Origin: Luteolibacter rhizosphaerae
GTDB taxonomy: Bacteria; Verrucomicrobiota; Verrucomicrobiia; Verrucomicrobiales; Akkermansiaceae
Assembly (NCBI RefSeq): GCF_025950095.1
Contig: NZ_JAPDDR010000018.1
Location: forward strand, 26,265-90,264
Direction: 5' to 3'
Length of the DNA stretch: 64,000 bases
Below the pieces are notes generated by a model. The model saw only the letters and a program-made list of their open reading frames with translations. It ran no database searches and was not told the DNA's origin. Below, one piece after another: positions 26,772 to 36,689 of the stretch (positions are counted from its first letter, which is position 1; each line of letters opens with the position of its first letter). The translations under genes were made by a program, and so were the position numbers.

Positions 26772-29700
26772 ATGAATCTTACAATGTCGGGGGATCACAA
26801 GGAGCAGAAACAGGGAAGGTGGGTAGAGGCTTTCTGGGCGGGGCAGGCGGAGGCGCTCGAACTCATTCTCAGTGGTCTTCCCCTTTCCCGGGTGCTCGAG
26901 CGGATCGCCTGCCGCATTGAGGAAGCATCCGAAGATGGTGCCCTCTGCTCGGTCTTCCTCGCGAACCCGGAAGGAACCTTGCTGCGGCTCGCCGCTGCGC
27001 CTTCCCTGCCTGGCGACTTCCATGATGCCGCTGCTGAAATCCCGGTGGCAGAAGGCGTGGGCTCCTGTGGAACCGCGGCCGCTCTCAAGCGCTTGGTGGC
27101 CATCGACGACATCGTCAGCCATCCCGCCTGGGCCTCGGCGCGTGACTTCGTTCTCCTCCATGGTCTGAGGGCCTGTTGGTCGGTGCCGGTATTCGGCAGG
27201 GATGGCACGCTGCTCGGCACCATGGGGATCTACTACCGCGAGCATCGCAAGCCGGACGCGGACGAGCGGGTGCGGGTGGAGTCCGCTGCCAAGCTGGTAG
27301 CCTTGGCCATCGAGCGTGGCAGGGTGGCCGAGAAGGCGCGCGCTGACGAAACACTCCTCCGTATCGCCGGTCAGAATGCCCGCTTGGGAGGCTGGACAGT
27401 CGATCTCCCGCAGGGGCCGATCAATTGGTCCGCCGAGGTTTGCGCCATCCATGAGGTTCCCGCCGGTTATCGGCCGGGCTGGCGGGAGGCCTTCGACTAC
27501 TACGCGCCGGATTCCCGGCCCGTGGTCTACGAGGCCTTCATGCGCTGTGCCGAGCAGGGCACCCCTTTCGATCTGGAGCTTCCCTTGATTACTGCCCGGG
27601 AGCGGCGGGTGTGGGTCCGTGCGATCGGGGAGGCAGTGCGGGACGGGGACGACCGGATCATCCGTATTCAAGGAGCTTTCCAAGACCTTACCGACAAGCG
27701 TGAAGCGGAAGAGAAGAGCCGCCGTCTCATGGAGCGTCTCACGGCCACCTTGGAAGCGGTGACGGAGGGTTTCTGCCTTCTGACCCGCGACTGGCGCTAC
27801 AGCTACCTCAATCGCGAGGCCGAACACCTGCTACAACGCTCGCGCGATCAGCTGCTTGGCCGCGTGCTGTGGGAGGAGTTTCCGGAAGCCGTCGGAAGCA
27901 CCGTCGAGCGTGAACTGGTGCGAGCGGTCAAACAGGGCGTGGTGGTAGAGTTTGAGAATTACTACCCTCCCTTGGGCGCGTGGTTCGAGATCCGCGGGCT
28001 GCCTACCGAAGACGGTCTGGCCATCTACTTCCGGGATGTCACCGCCCTGCGCAAGTCGCGCCAGCAGGTGAAGCTCCTCGCCGAGTGTGTCTCGCGCATC
28101 ACCGATATCGTCATCATCACGGAGGCGGATCCCTTGGATGAGCCGGGCCCGCGCATCGTCTTCGTGAATGATGCCTTCACCGCGAGCACGGGCTACACCG
28201 TCCGCGAAGCGGTGGGCCGCTCGCCGCGCTTCCTTCAGGGGCCGAAGACCCAGCGGTCCGAACTCGATCGCATTCGCATCGCCATCGCCAAGGGAGAACC
28301 CGTGCGGGCCGAGCTGATCAATTATCGCAAGGACGGCAGCGAGATCTGGCTCGAGATCGACATCGTTCCCGTGAAGGAGGCCGGTGGTCGGGTCTCTTAC
28401 CTGGTAGCCGTGCAGCGCGACGTCACCGAGCGCAAGCGCGCCGAGGAAGAGAGTCGCATGAGCGAGGAGCGCTACGTGCGCCAGCGGAACTCGCTCATCA
28501 CCCTCACCGGCATCCAGCCATTGGAGATGGCGGATCCGCAGGCCGCCTTCCGCCGGATTACCGAGGCGCATGCCCGCGCCCTCGGGGTCGCGCGGGTGGG
28601 CATCTGGCTCTACGGCAGCGACCGCAGTTCCATCCGCTGCGCCGACTTGTATGAACTTGGGGAGCATCGGCACAGCTCCGGGCAGGAACTCTCGCAAAGC
28701 GGCTGCCGAGCTTACTTCGCGGCAATCGACGAGATGGACGTGATTGCTGCGGACGAGGCACGTTCCGATTCGCGGACCCGTGATTTCGCGGAGAGCTATC
28801 TGATTCCTCTCGGGATCACTTCCATGCTCGATGCCCCGATCGCCATCGGTGGCAGCATCGTGGGAGTGCTGTGTAGCGAGCACACCGGGCCGCCGCGGCG
28901 CTGGACGGGCGATGAAAAGACCTTTGCCGCCTCCGTGGCGAACTTGGTTTCGCTTGCACTCGAGGGTGGGGAACGCCGTCGTGCGGAGGACGCGGTGCAA
29001 GAGATCCGCCGCCGCTTCGAGATCGTGGCGGCTGCGACCAACGATGCCGTCTGGGACTGGGATCTGGTCAGCGATGAGATCTGGTGGAGCGATGGCTTCG
29101 AGAAGCTGTTCGGCTACCGTGGCGACGAGATCGAACCCAGTTCGGATTTCTGGGTGCGCCGGATCCATGATGACGACCGCGAGCGCGTGATGCGGGACGT
29201 CCGGGCGACCATTGCCGGGCCCGAGGATCACTGGAACAAGGAATACCGTTTCCGTCGTGCCGATGGTTCTTATGCATATGTGTTAGATCGCGGCTTCGTC
29301 ATTCGGGACGAGCGCGGCCGGGGAGTCCGGATGGTTGGCGGGATGAGCGATCTCAGCGCTCACAAGCAGGCGGAACTCGATCTCGCCCGTCTCAATCGTG
29401 CGCTCAAGATGCTCAGCGCCTGCAATGAGGCGGTAACCCGGGCGGCAAACGAGGGGGATCTGCTCACGGAGATCTGCCGCATGGCGGTGGAAACCGGCGG
29501 CTACCGCATGGCGTGGGTGGGATACGCCCGTCATGACGCCGCCCGCAGCATCGAGCCTGTGGCATGGGCAGGCGAGGAGGGGGGGTATCTCAACGAGATT
29601 CACCTGACTTGGGATGAAAATTGTCCCACGGGCCGCGGTCCAGCGGGACAGACGGTGCGCACGGGAGAAGCCGTGGTCTGCCGTGACGTGGAGGCGGAGG

Positions 29701-31895
29701 ATTCCGGCATCGCGTGGCTGGCGCAGATGAAGATGCGCGGATATCGCGGTGTCATCTGCTTGCCGTTGCGCGATGGCGAGCGCGTCTTCGGCATGATCGG
29801 GCTCTATTCGGACGAGGTGATCGACGTGGGTCAGGATGAGGTGAAGCTGTTCCAGGAACTGGCGGATGACCTTGCCTTCGGGATCGGCACCTTGCGCGGA
29901 CGGGAGGAGCGGCGGCGCGCGGAAGACGTCGTTTTGAAAGTTGCGCAGGCCGTTTCCACGGGCACCGGGTCGGAGTTCTTCGACCTGCTCACCCTGAACA
30001 TGGTTGAGGCCTTGGGCGGGCATGGCGGCTTGATCGGCCGCCTCGATCCGGACGATCTTTCCATCACCACGCTCTCCTGGGTGCTCGGCGGCAGTGTCCA
30101 AGAAGGTGTGAGCTACAGCTTGCGGGGTACTCCCTGTGAGAATGTCAGCGAGGGGAAGGTGTGCGTCTTTGATCGTGGCGTGCAGGAGCTCTTTGCGGAT
30201 GATCACCTGCTGGTGGAGTTGGGAGTCGAGGCGTATGCCGGCATTCCGCTCCTGAACCGGGACGGGACCGTGGCCGGAATCATGGTAGTCCTTTTCTCGA
30301 AGCCGCTTGAGGAGACCTCGCTGGTCCAGTCCACCCTCCAGATCTTCGCGGCGCGAGCCGCGGCGGAGCTTGACCGGCAGAAGGCGGACGAGCAGATCCG
30401 CGCGCAGGCCTCGCTCTTGGATCGCGCGCGCGATGCCATCTTCGTCCGCGGTCTCGACCAGCGGATCCAGTACTGGAACAAGAGTGCGGAACGCCTTTAC
30501 GGCTGGACGGCGGCGGAGGCGATCGGCCGTTCCGCGGAGGAATTGCTCTACCGCGAAACCGGAGCCTACCGGGAAGCTTCCGCCACCGTCTTGAACACCG
30601 GCGAATGGACCGGAGAACTCGAGCAAGTGAGCCGTGATGGCTCCCGCGTGGTGATCGAGGGCCGCTGGACCCTGATCCGCGATTCCGCGGACAAGCCCAC
30701 GAGCATCCTCACGATCAATACCGATATCACCGAGCACAAGAAGCTCGAGCAACAGTTCCTGCGTGCGCAGCGTTTGGAGAGCATCGGTACCCTTGCGGGT
30801 GGAATCGCGCACGATCTGAACAATGTCCTCGCACCGATCAGCATGTCCATCGAGCTCCTGAAAAGCGATGTACAGGGTGAGCGCGGCAGGGAGCTTCTCG
30901 CCACCTTGGAGGCCAGTGCCAAACGCGGCGCGGAGATGGTCAATCAAGTGCTCTCCTTCGCCCGGGGCATGGAAGGGCGTCGCGTTGAATTGCATGTCAG
31001 GCGCTTGGTGGAGGATGTGGAGAAGATCGTTCGCGATACATTTCCGAAGAACATATCTTTCCGCCGTCATGTTCCGCGGGATCTTCGCATCATCCAGGGC
31101 GACCCTACCCAACTCCATCAGGTGCTCCTCAATCTGTGCGTGAATGCCCGCGACGCGATGCCGGAGGGTGGTGAGATCGCGATCACCGCGGAGAACGTGT
31201 ATCTGGATGAACGCTTTGCCGCCACCGAGACCTCCGTGAAGGCGGGGCCGCACGTGCTCCTTCGCGTGGAAGATACGGGGCACGGCATTCCTGCCGCGGT
31301 GCTCGACAAGATCTTCGAGCCCTTCTTCACCACCAAGGCGGCAGGTAAAGGCACCGGTCTCGGCCTTTCCACCTCCTTGGCCATCGTGCGCAGCCACGGC
31401 GGATTCATCCGTGCCGCCAGCAACCCGGGGCAGGGGACCTGTTTTCTCATCGTCCTGCCGTCCTCCGGGTTCGCGGTGGAAGATGCCGCGGAAGCGGATG
31501 AAGCGGAGCTTCCCCGCGGTCGCGGTGAAAGGATCCTGGTGGTGGACGACGAGCCGTCCATCCGCCGCATCACCCGCCATACCTTGGAGTCCTTCGGCTA
31601 TCAGGTCACCGATGCCTGTGATGGTGCCGAAGCGCTCGAGATCTACCGGGCGCAGGGGGGCGATATCTCCGCAGTGATCATGGATATGATGATGCCGGGG
31701 ATGGACGGGACCTCGACGATCCGCGAGCTGATGAAGATGGATCCATCCGTGAAGATATTAGCTGCAAGTGGAATCAGTGAGAAAGGAAGACTGGCAAAGG
31801 AAGCCGGTGAATGCGTAAGATGTTTCGTTACCAAACCTTGTACTGCAGAAACCCTGCTCAAGGCTCTAAAGACCACTATCCACGGCCATGCTTGA
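26772..31895 (+). CDS. Multi-sensor hybrid histidine kinase (1707 residues)
   Basis: A cytoplasmic kinase with no clear membrane segment. In order: GAF (about 25-175), PAS (about 195-310), PAS (about 320-430), a LOV-like PAS (about 440-560, with GRSPRFLQGPKTQ), GAF (about 575-735), PAS (about 750-870), two GAF-like domains (about 880-1040 and 1055-1200), PAS (about 1215-1320), HisKA with GGIAHDLNNVLAPI, ATPase domain with NARDAMPEGG and GTGLGLSTSLAIV, and a C-terminal receiver with VVDDEPSIRR and VIMDMMMPGMDG. The LOV-like domain lacks the flavin-binding Cys. The sigma-54 activator follows 84 bases later and is its likely partner. Confidence 0.88.
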   Translation: MNLTMSGDHKEQKQGRWVEAFWAGQAEALELILSGLPLSRVLERIACRIEEASEDGALCSVFLANPEGTLLRLAAAPSLPGDFHDAAAEIPVAEGVGSCGTAAALKRLVAIDDIVSHPAWASARDFVLLHGLRACWSVPVFGRDGTLLGTMGIYYREHRKPDADERVRVESAAKLVALAIERGRVAEKARADETLLRIAGQNARLGGWTVDLPQGPINWSAEVCAIHEVPAGYRPGWREAFDYYAPDSRPVVYEAFMRCAEQGTPFDLELPLITARERRVWVRAIGEAVRDGDDRIIRIQGAFQDLTDKREAEEKSRRLMERLTATLEAVTEGFCLLTRDWRYSYLNREAEHLLQRSRDQLLGRVLWEEFPEAVGSTVERELVRAVKQGVVVEFENYYPPLGAWFEIRGLPTEDGLAIYFRDVTALRKSRQQVKLLAECVSRITDIVIITEADPLDEPGPRIVFVNDAFTASTGYTVREAVGRSPRFLQGPKTQRSELDRIRIAIAKGEPVRAELINYRKDGSEIWLEIDIVPVKEAGGRVSYLVAVQRDVTERKRAEEESRMSEERYVRQRNSLITLTGIQPLEMADPQAAFRRITEAHARALGVARVGIWLYGSDRSSIRCADLYELGEHRHSSGQELSQSGCRAYFAAIDEMDVIAADEARSDSRTRDFAESYLIPLGITSMLDAPIAIGGSIVGVLCSEHTGPPRRWTGDEKTFAASVANLVSLALEGGERRRAEDAVQEIRRRFEIVAAATNDAVWDWDLVSDEIWWSDGFEKLFGYRGDEIEPSSDFWVRRIHDDDRERVMRDVRATIAGPEDHWNKEYRFRRADGSYAYVLDRGFVIRDERGRGVRMVGGMSDLSAHKQAELDLARLNRALKMLSACNEAVTRAANEGDLLTEICRMAVETGGYRMAWVGYARHDAARSIEPVAWAGEEGGYLNEIHLTWDENCPTGRGPAGQTVRTGEAVVCRDVEAEDSGIAWLAQMKMRGYRGVICLPLRDGERVFGMIGLYSDEVIDVGQDEVKLFQELADDLAFGIGTLRGREERRRAEDVVLKVAQAVSTGTGSEFFDLLTLNMVEALGGHGGLIGRLDPDDLSITTLSWVLGGSVQEGVSYSLRGTPCENVSEGKVCVFDRGVQELFADDHLLVELGVEAYAGIPLLNRDGTVAGIMVVLFSKPLEETSLVQSTLQIFAARAAAELDRQKADEQIRAQASLLDRARDAIFVRGLDQRIQYWNKSAERLYGWTAAEAIGRSAEELLYRETGAYREASATVLNTGEWTGELEQVSRDGSRVVIEGRWTLIRDSADKPTSILTINTDITEHKKLEQQFLRAQRLESIGTLAGGIAHDLNNVLAPISMSIELLKSDVQGERGRELLATLEASAKRGAEMVNQVLSFARGMEGRRVELHVRRLVEDVEKIVRDTFPKNISFRRHVPRDLRIIQGDPTQLHQVLLNLCVNARDAMPEGGEIAITAENVYLDERFAATETSVKAGPHVLLRVEDTGHGIPAAVLDKIFEPFFTTKAAGKGTGLGLSTSLAIVRSHGGFIRAASNPGQGTCFLIVLPSSGFAVEDAAEADEAELPRGRGERILVVDDEPSIRRITRHTLESFGYQVTDACDGAEALEIYRAQGGDISAVIMDMMMPGMDGTSTIRELMKMDPSVKILAASGISEKGRLAKEAGECVRCFVTKPCTAETLLKALKTTIHGHA

Positions 31896-31979
31896 AACGG
31901 AATCCGTGTGCATTCCTACGCGATCAAGTGAATGTTCACGCTGGACACCCCTGTCATACTGCCGACCTTCCACTCCCTA

Positions 31980-33335
31980 ATGCCTCGCTACCCGGATGAT
32001 ACCCCGAATCTTCTCATCGTGGATGACGATGAGACGATTCAGCGACTGCTCGTCATCGCCGCCAAGGACAATGGCTGGCGGCCGCTCGCCGCGAGTTCGG
32101 GGAAAGAGGCTCTCGGGGCGGCGAGCGATGCCACCGAGGCGGTAGTGCTCGACCATGGTCTTCCAGACATGGACGGGCTCGCGACATTGATTCAGCTGCG
32201 CGAGCGTCACCCCGATCTCCCGGTGATCATGTTGACCGGGCTGAACGACGCGGAAACCGCGGTGAAGGCCCTTCGTGCGGGGGCCGCCGATTATCTTACC
32301 AAGCCTTTCGAACTGAAGCGCCTCTTCGACCTGCTGCGGGAGCTGAGGCGGGAGAAGAAGGAGGTGGCCGAGGTCCCTGCACCTGCGCCTTCTTCCAAGG
32401 TTCCGCGTGGTCCCATGCGCAGCTCCAGCCCGAAGGTTCGTGAGTTGCTCCGCCGCATGGAGAAGGCCGCGGCACTGGACAGCACGATCCTGCTGACAGG
32501 GGAAAGCGGCACCGGGAAGACCTACTTCGCCCGGGAGATCCATCGCATGAGCCGCCGCAGCGGGGAGGAATTCATCACGGTGAGTTGCCCGGCCCTGCCG
32601 CGCGAACTTCTGGAGTCGGAACTCTTCGGACACGAACGCGGCGCATTCACCGGAGCCACGGCTTCGCGGGCAGGTCGCTTCGAGGTGGCTTCAAAAGGCA
32701 CCCTCTTCCTGGACGAGATCGGGGATCTGCCGCCGGAGCTCCAGCCGAAGCTTCTCAATGTCCTTCAGGACCGGGAGTTCTTCCGCGTGGGTGGGAACAA
32801 GCTGCTCAAGACCGATACGCGGGTCATCGCGGCCACGAATGTCGATCTGCGTTCCCGCGTCCAGCTTGGCACCTTCCGGGAGGACCTTTACTACCGCCTG
32901 AACATCATCGAGCTGAACATTCCTCCGCTGCGCGAACGCAAGGAGGACATCCCCGGTCTCGCTGCCGGGATACTCGCGCGCATTGCCGCGCGTCGGAGCT
33001 CCCCGGGCTGGAAGTTGTCAAGCGAGGCCCAGAAATCCCTCATCGCCTTCGATTGGCCGGGCAATGTCCGCCAGCTTGAGAATGTTCTGGAGCGGGCCAC
33101 CGCGTTCACCGATGAGCCCACCCTTCACGAGCGGGACCTCGCGCCTCTCTTGGAGTCGCATCGCGAAGCGCCGGCCCCGGGCATGGGACGGCCGATGACG
33201 CTTCAGGAACTCGAGCGCGACGCCTTCATCCAGACCTACCACCTCAGCGGTGGTAACAAGGCGAAAACAGCGCGAGCGCTCGGGATCTCCGAGCGCTCGG
33301 TTTACAATCTTCTGGAACGTCACGGCCTCAAGTGA
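31980..33335 (+). CDS. Sigma-54-dependent response regulator (NtrC type)
   Basis: The frame is open from 31932, but the ATG at 31980 starts just before the receiver domain (LLIVDDDETIQ, phospho-acceptor in VVLDHGLPDMDG, Lys in YLTKPFELK), giving about 451 residues. The AAA+ domain has Walker A GESGTGKT, the sigma-54 contact loop GAFTGA, Walker B TLFLDEIGDLPP and an Arg-finger region. A Fis-type helix-turn-helix ends the protein (NKAKTARALGISERSVYNLL). Phosphorylation by the kinase upstream would switch on sigma-54 promoters. Confidence 0.93.
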   Translation: MPRYPDDTPNLLIVDDDETIQRLLVIAAKDNGWRPLAASSGKEALGAASDATEAVVLDHGLPDMDGLATLIQLRERHPDLPVIMLTGLNDAETAVKALRAGAADYLTKPFELKRLFDLLRELRREKKEVAEVPAPAPSSKVPRGPMRSSSPKVRELLRRMEKAAALDSTILLTGESGTGKTYFAREIHRMSRRSGEEFITVSCPALPRELLESELFGHERGAFTGATASRAGRFEVASKGTLFLDEIGDLPPELQPKLLNVLQDREFFRVGGNKLLKTDTRVIAATNVDLRSRVQLGTFREDLYYRLNIIELNIPPLRERKEDIPGLAAGILARIAARRSSPGWKLSSEAQKSLIAFDWPGNVRQLENVLERATAFTDEPTLHERDLAPLLESHREAPAPGMGRPMTLQELERDAFIQTYHLSGGNKAKTARALGISERSVYNLLERHGLK

Positions 33336-33347
33336 GGCCGGAGCGGC

Positions 33348-34445
33348 TTAGCGGTCGACACGCGCCGACCCGCCGCCGACGAGCTTCTTGACCTCGTCCG
33401 CCGTGGCCATGGTGGTATCGCCGGGAGTGGTCATGGCCAGTGCGCCGTGAGCCGCACCATACTCGACCGCCAGCTTGGCGTCGTTGAATTCCATGAAGCC
33501 GTAAGCGAGGCCGCTGGCGAAGGAATCGCCGCCGCCGACGCGGTCGTAGATTTCCAGCTTCGGGCGGTGGGTTGCTTCGTGGAATTCGCCGGCATGCCAG
33601 CAGATGGCACCCCAATCGTTGATCGTCGCGCTGTGCACGTCGCGCAGGGTGGTGGCCACCACTTGGAAGTTCGGGAAGGTCTTCACGGCCTGCTCAATCA
33701 TGGACTTGAAGCTGTCCACCTCCAAGCCGGTGATGTGCTCGCTCACGCCGGCAACCTCGAAGCCGAGGCTGGCGGTGAAGTCTTCCTCGTTGCCTATCAT
33801 CACATCGACATACTTGGCGATCTCGCGGTTCACTTCCTGCGCCTTCGCTTGGCCGCCAATCGACTTCCACAGGCTCGGACGGTAGTTGAGGTCGTAGGCC
33901 ACGATGGTGCCGTATTCCTTCGCTTTCTTGCAGGCTTCGATCGTGAGGGCCGCGGTGGTCTCGGAGAGGGCGGCGAAGATCCCGCCGGTGTGGAACCAGC
34001 GTGCGCCATACTTGCCGAAGACCTCGTCCCAGTCCACGTCGCCCGGCTTCATCTGGCTGGCGGCGGTGAGGCCGCGGTCGGGCGTGCCCTTTGCCCCGCG
34101 GATGCCGAAGCCCCGCTCGGTGAAATTCAAGCCGTTGCGGATCTGGCGGCCGATCCCGTCGAAGGGCTTCCACTGGATGAAGCGGGTGTCCACCCCGCCT
34201 TGCAGGATGAAGTCCTCGATCAGGCGACCGACGTCGTTTTCCGCGAAGGCGGTGACCACGGCGGCGCGCTTGCCGAAGCAGCGGCGCAGGCCTCGGGCCA
34301 CGTTGTACTCGCCACCGCCTTCCCACGCCTGGAACTGGCGGGTGGTACGGACCCGGCCATCCCCGGGATCGAGGCGGAGCATGATTTCACCCAGTGAAAT
34401 GATATCAAATTCGCAAGAAGCGGCGGTTCGGAGAGTTAAGGCCAT
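33348..34445 (-). CDS. PfkB-family sugar kinase, 2-keto-3-deoxygluconate kinase-like
   Basis: A 365-residue ribokinase/PfkB protein. N-terminal substrate side: IISLGEIMLRLDPGDGRVRT and WEGGGEYNVARGLRRCFGKR. The catalytic Asp and anion hole are in DRVGGGDSFASGLAYGFMEF. The resemblance is to bacterial 2-dehydro-3-deoxygluconokinases, which phosphorylate KDG in sugar-acid breakdown, but other sugar substrates are possible. It lies 30 bases behind the 2-hydroxyacid dehydrogenase gene on the same strand, so the pair is probably an operon. Confidence 0.85.
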   Translation of the reverse strand: MALTLRTAASCEFDIISLGEIMLRLDPGDGRVRTTRQFQAWEGGGEYNVARGLRRCFGKRAAVVTAFAENDVGRLIEDFILQGGVDTRFIQWKPFDGIGRQIRNGLNFTERGFGIRGAKGTPDRGLTAASQMKPGDVDWDEVFGKYGARWFHTGGIFAALSETTAALTIEACKKAKEYGTIVAYDLNYRPSLWKSIGGQAKAQEVNREIAKYVDVMIGNEEDFTASLGFEVAGVSEHITGLEVDSFKSMIEQAVKTFPNFQVVATTLRDVHSATINDWGAICWHAGEFHEATHRPKLEIYDRVGGGDSFASGLAYGFMEFNDAKLAVEYGAAHGALAMTTPGDTTMATADEVKKLVGGGSARVDR

Positions 34446-34475
34446 GGGATGATCGGGAAAGTGAGGAAGAATGCT

Positions 34476-35462
34476 TTATTCGTCGGAGGGGATCACTCCG
34501 TTCGCGCAGGCAATCGGACCGCTTCCGGACAAGAAATTCAACAGGTTATCGAGAGACTTCTTTGCCTGGCGCGGGACGCTTTCAAAGGTGCGCGAGCCGA
34601 TGTGCGCGGTCACGATCACCTTCGGGTGAGACAGCAGGGGGTGATCCGGCGGCGGCGGTTCTTCCTCCATCACGTCGGTGCCGTAGCCTTCGAGTTGGCC
34701 TGACTCCAGCGCTTCAAGAATCGCGGCGGAATCGGCGAGTTCGCCGCGGCCGGTGTTTACCACGTAGGAGCCTTTCGGCATGAGGGCCAAGCGCTCCCGG
34801 TTGATCAGATGGTGGGTATCCTTGGTCAGCTTGGTGTGGGGGCTGATGATATCCACGGCGGCGAAGAGCGACTCGACCGAATCATGCCGGATGACGCCAT
34901 ACCGGGCCGCGACATCTTCCGGCCAGAAGTTGCCGAAGCCGTGAATCTCCATGTCGAATCCATGGGCGCGGCGCGCCATTTCCTGACCGATCCGGCCCAT
35001 TCCCACCAAGCCGATCCGCTTGCGCCAGAGTTCGTGACCGGTGATGCGCAACCACTTGCCCTGGCGGGTCGCGTTGACGGTTTCGACGAGGTTCTTCTGC
35101 ATCGCCAAGAGCAGGCAGAAGGTGTGTTCCGCCACCGTGGTGTGATTCACGCCCGGGGTGAAAAGCACCGGAATACCGAATTCTTCGGTGGCGGGGATAT
35201 CGATCTTATCCAGCCCGATCCCGTATTTCGAGATCACGCGCAGGCGGGGCAGGCTCTTCTCGATCACGGCCCGAGTAATGGCGTCGTCGCCGCAGAGAAA
35301 GGCATCGAACTCGCCCGCCAGTTCAAGCATGCGGGTCTCCGAAAGCGGGCCTCGCTCGCGGACAATTTCGAACCCTTGGCTTTCAAGTTGAGAGTGATGC
35401 GGGCCGGGTGTGTCTTGGAAACTACAGGTCGTGAGAAGAACGCGGGTGGTCATGAGTGACAA
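34476..35462 (-). CDS. D-2-hydroxyacid dehydrogenase (phosphoglycerate dehydrogenase-like)
   Basis: A 328-residue NAD-dependent enzyme. The nucleotide-binding motif is GLVGMGRIGQEMARR; the catalytic Arg, Glu and His positions are covered by VVNTGRGELADS, the acidic stretch TDVMEEEPPPPDHP and VTAHIGSRTFESV. It is shorter than SerA proteins with an ACT domain, so serine feedback control is absent. Possible substrates are 3-phosphoglycerate or a sugar-acid intermediate shared with the kinase downstream. The 258 bases upstream, divergent from the next cluster, probably hold both promoters. Confidence 0.85.
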   Translation of the reverse strand: MSLMTTRVLLTTCSFQDTPGPHHSQLESQGFEIVRERGPLSETRMLELAGEFDAFLCGDDAITRAVIEKSLPRLRVISKYGIGLDKIDIPATEEFGIPVLFTPGVNHTTVAEHTFCLLLAMQKNLVETVNATRQGKWLRITGHELWRKRIGLVGMGRIGQEMARRAHGFDMEIHGFGNFWPEDVAARYGVIRHDSVESLFAAVDIISPHTKLTKDTHHLINRERLALMPKGSYVVNTGRGELADSAAILEALESGQLEGYGTDVMEEEPPPPDHPLLSHPKVIVTAHIGSRTFESVPRQAKKSLDNLLNFLSGSGPIACANGVIPSDE

Positions 35463-35720
35463 GAGGGGTTCTGAGAGGTCTTAATCTGTCATACAAGTCG
35501 GAAATTTGCTATTCCGTTTGAAGGGCTTCGGGACTTGATGGCGGGATGCGCCGATGGGGGCGGAAAGATGCTTGATGCACGGTTCATCTCAGCGGGACGG
35601 TTGGGAGTAAATGCGGTGAAGATGAAAAATTTGTGAAGGGTCAATCGGGGGTGGCAATCACTTATCCCCTGTGAAAGAAATGCCCTTGTAAGACGTTCCC
35701 AACCCTGTTGAAATCAAATC

Positions 35721-36689
35721 ATGAAGGCGATAACTCCTCTCCGCCTAGTGAGCTTGCCTGTGCTAGCACTGGCGGCCCTGCCGAGCTGTAAACGAAACAC
35801 CGATGCGCGGATGGATCCGCAGTGGTGGAAGCTCGAGGCTGACCGCGTGGAGCTGGTCCAGGAAATCAAGCTCCAGAAGTTGCGTCTCGGCGAGGAAGAC
35901 AAGGTGCGCGAGTACGCCGCGCTGAAGTCGCGGGTCGCCAAGAACGACGCCGCCTTGGCAGAATTGCGTGGGAGCGCGGCGACCCTCCGCTCGGAGGTTG
36001 CGAATCTCGCTGCCGCTGCCTCCGCCGAGCGTGACAACTGGATTGCCAGCGTCCGCGCTTCCGCGGTGGGCAAGAACTTTGAAACTTTCTCCGGTTCCGG
36101 TGGCCGCACCTATGAGGATGTGACCATTACCCGGGTGACCGATGTCGGGATCGAGTTCCGGCACTCGCAAGGGTCGGCCCGCCTGTGGGCGACCGATCTG
36201 AGCCCGGAACTGCATGATGATTTCGGCCTCGATAGCTCCGCTGCCCTTGCCGCCCTCGAACAGGAAAAGGCCGCGGCCCGGGCCTACGAATCCTTCATCG
36301 AGGAGCGCATGGTGGTGGTGAATGCCGACCGTGAGAAGAAGCAGCTCGCCGCCGCGGAGCTTGAAACCGAGCGGATCACCGCTACGGCCAAGGCCCGCTC
36401 GGAGGCCTACTCCGCCCGACTCGCCGCCAAGGAGTCTTCCAATCCGCTCAGGGCGAGCGCTCGTGCGGTGGGTAGCCGCGGCTCCACGTGGTATTCCGGA
36501 TACTCTCACCGTTACTCGCGTTATCCGCGGACTTACTACTACTACAACGGTGGTAGCAGCTGCTCGCCGTATCTGGGCAATCACGCCCGCGCCTTCGCTG
36601 TTTCGGTTTCGGGAGGCGGCTGCGGCTACAGCCCGCGCGTCACCCCGGTCTATAGCCCTACCGCCAATCGTACAAACTTTTTCCGTTAA
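35721..36689 (+). CDS. Coiled-coil lipoprotein with GRT-Y beta module
   Basis: A 322-residue lipoprotein: signal with lipobox near LAALPSCKRN, then a coiled coil (about residues 35-115). Next is a compact module, GGRTYEDVTITRVTDVGIEF followed by RHSQGSARLWATDL, then another helix. The end is low-complexity, rich in Tyr, Ser, Arg and Gly. The module recurs in the proteins at 37055 and 38263. The last base of the stop codon is the first base of the next gene's ATG, so they are coupled. Function unknown; an envelope structural or cargo role is possible. Confidence 0.75.
   Translation: MKAITPLRLVSLPVLALAALPSCKRNTDARMDPQWWKLEADRVELVQEIKLQKLRLGEEDKVREYAALKSRVAKNDAALAELRGSAATLRSEVANLAAAASAERDNWIASVRASAVGKNFETFSGSGGRTYEDVTITRVTDVGIEFRHSQGSARLWATDLSPELHDDFGLDSSAALAALEQEKAAARAYESFIEERMVVVNADREKKQLAAAELETERITATAKARSEAYSARLAAKESSNPLRASARAVGSRGSTWYSGYSHRYSRYPRTYYYYNGGSSCSPYLGNHARAFAVSVSGGGCGYSPRVTPVYSPTANRTNFFR

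Noticed and set aside
28090..28440. A blue-light LOV photoreceptor in the hybrid kinase
   Set aside because: The motif GRSPRFLQG lacks the photoactive Cys found in GRNCRFLQ-type LOV domains.
29283..31580. A 765-residue open frame on the minus strand across the hybrid kinase gene
   Set aside because: It is antisense to a gene with unmistakable GAF, PAS and kinase domains; its sequence is His/Gly/Arg-rich without domains. High GC makes long antisense frames common.
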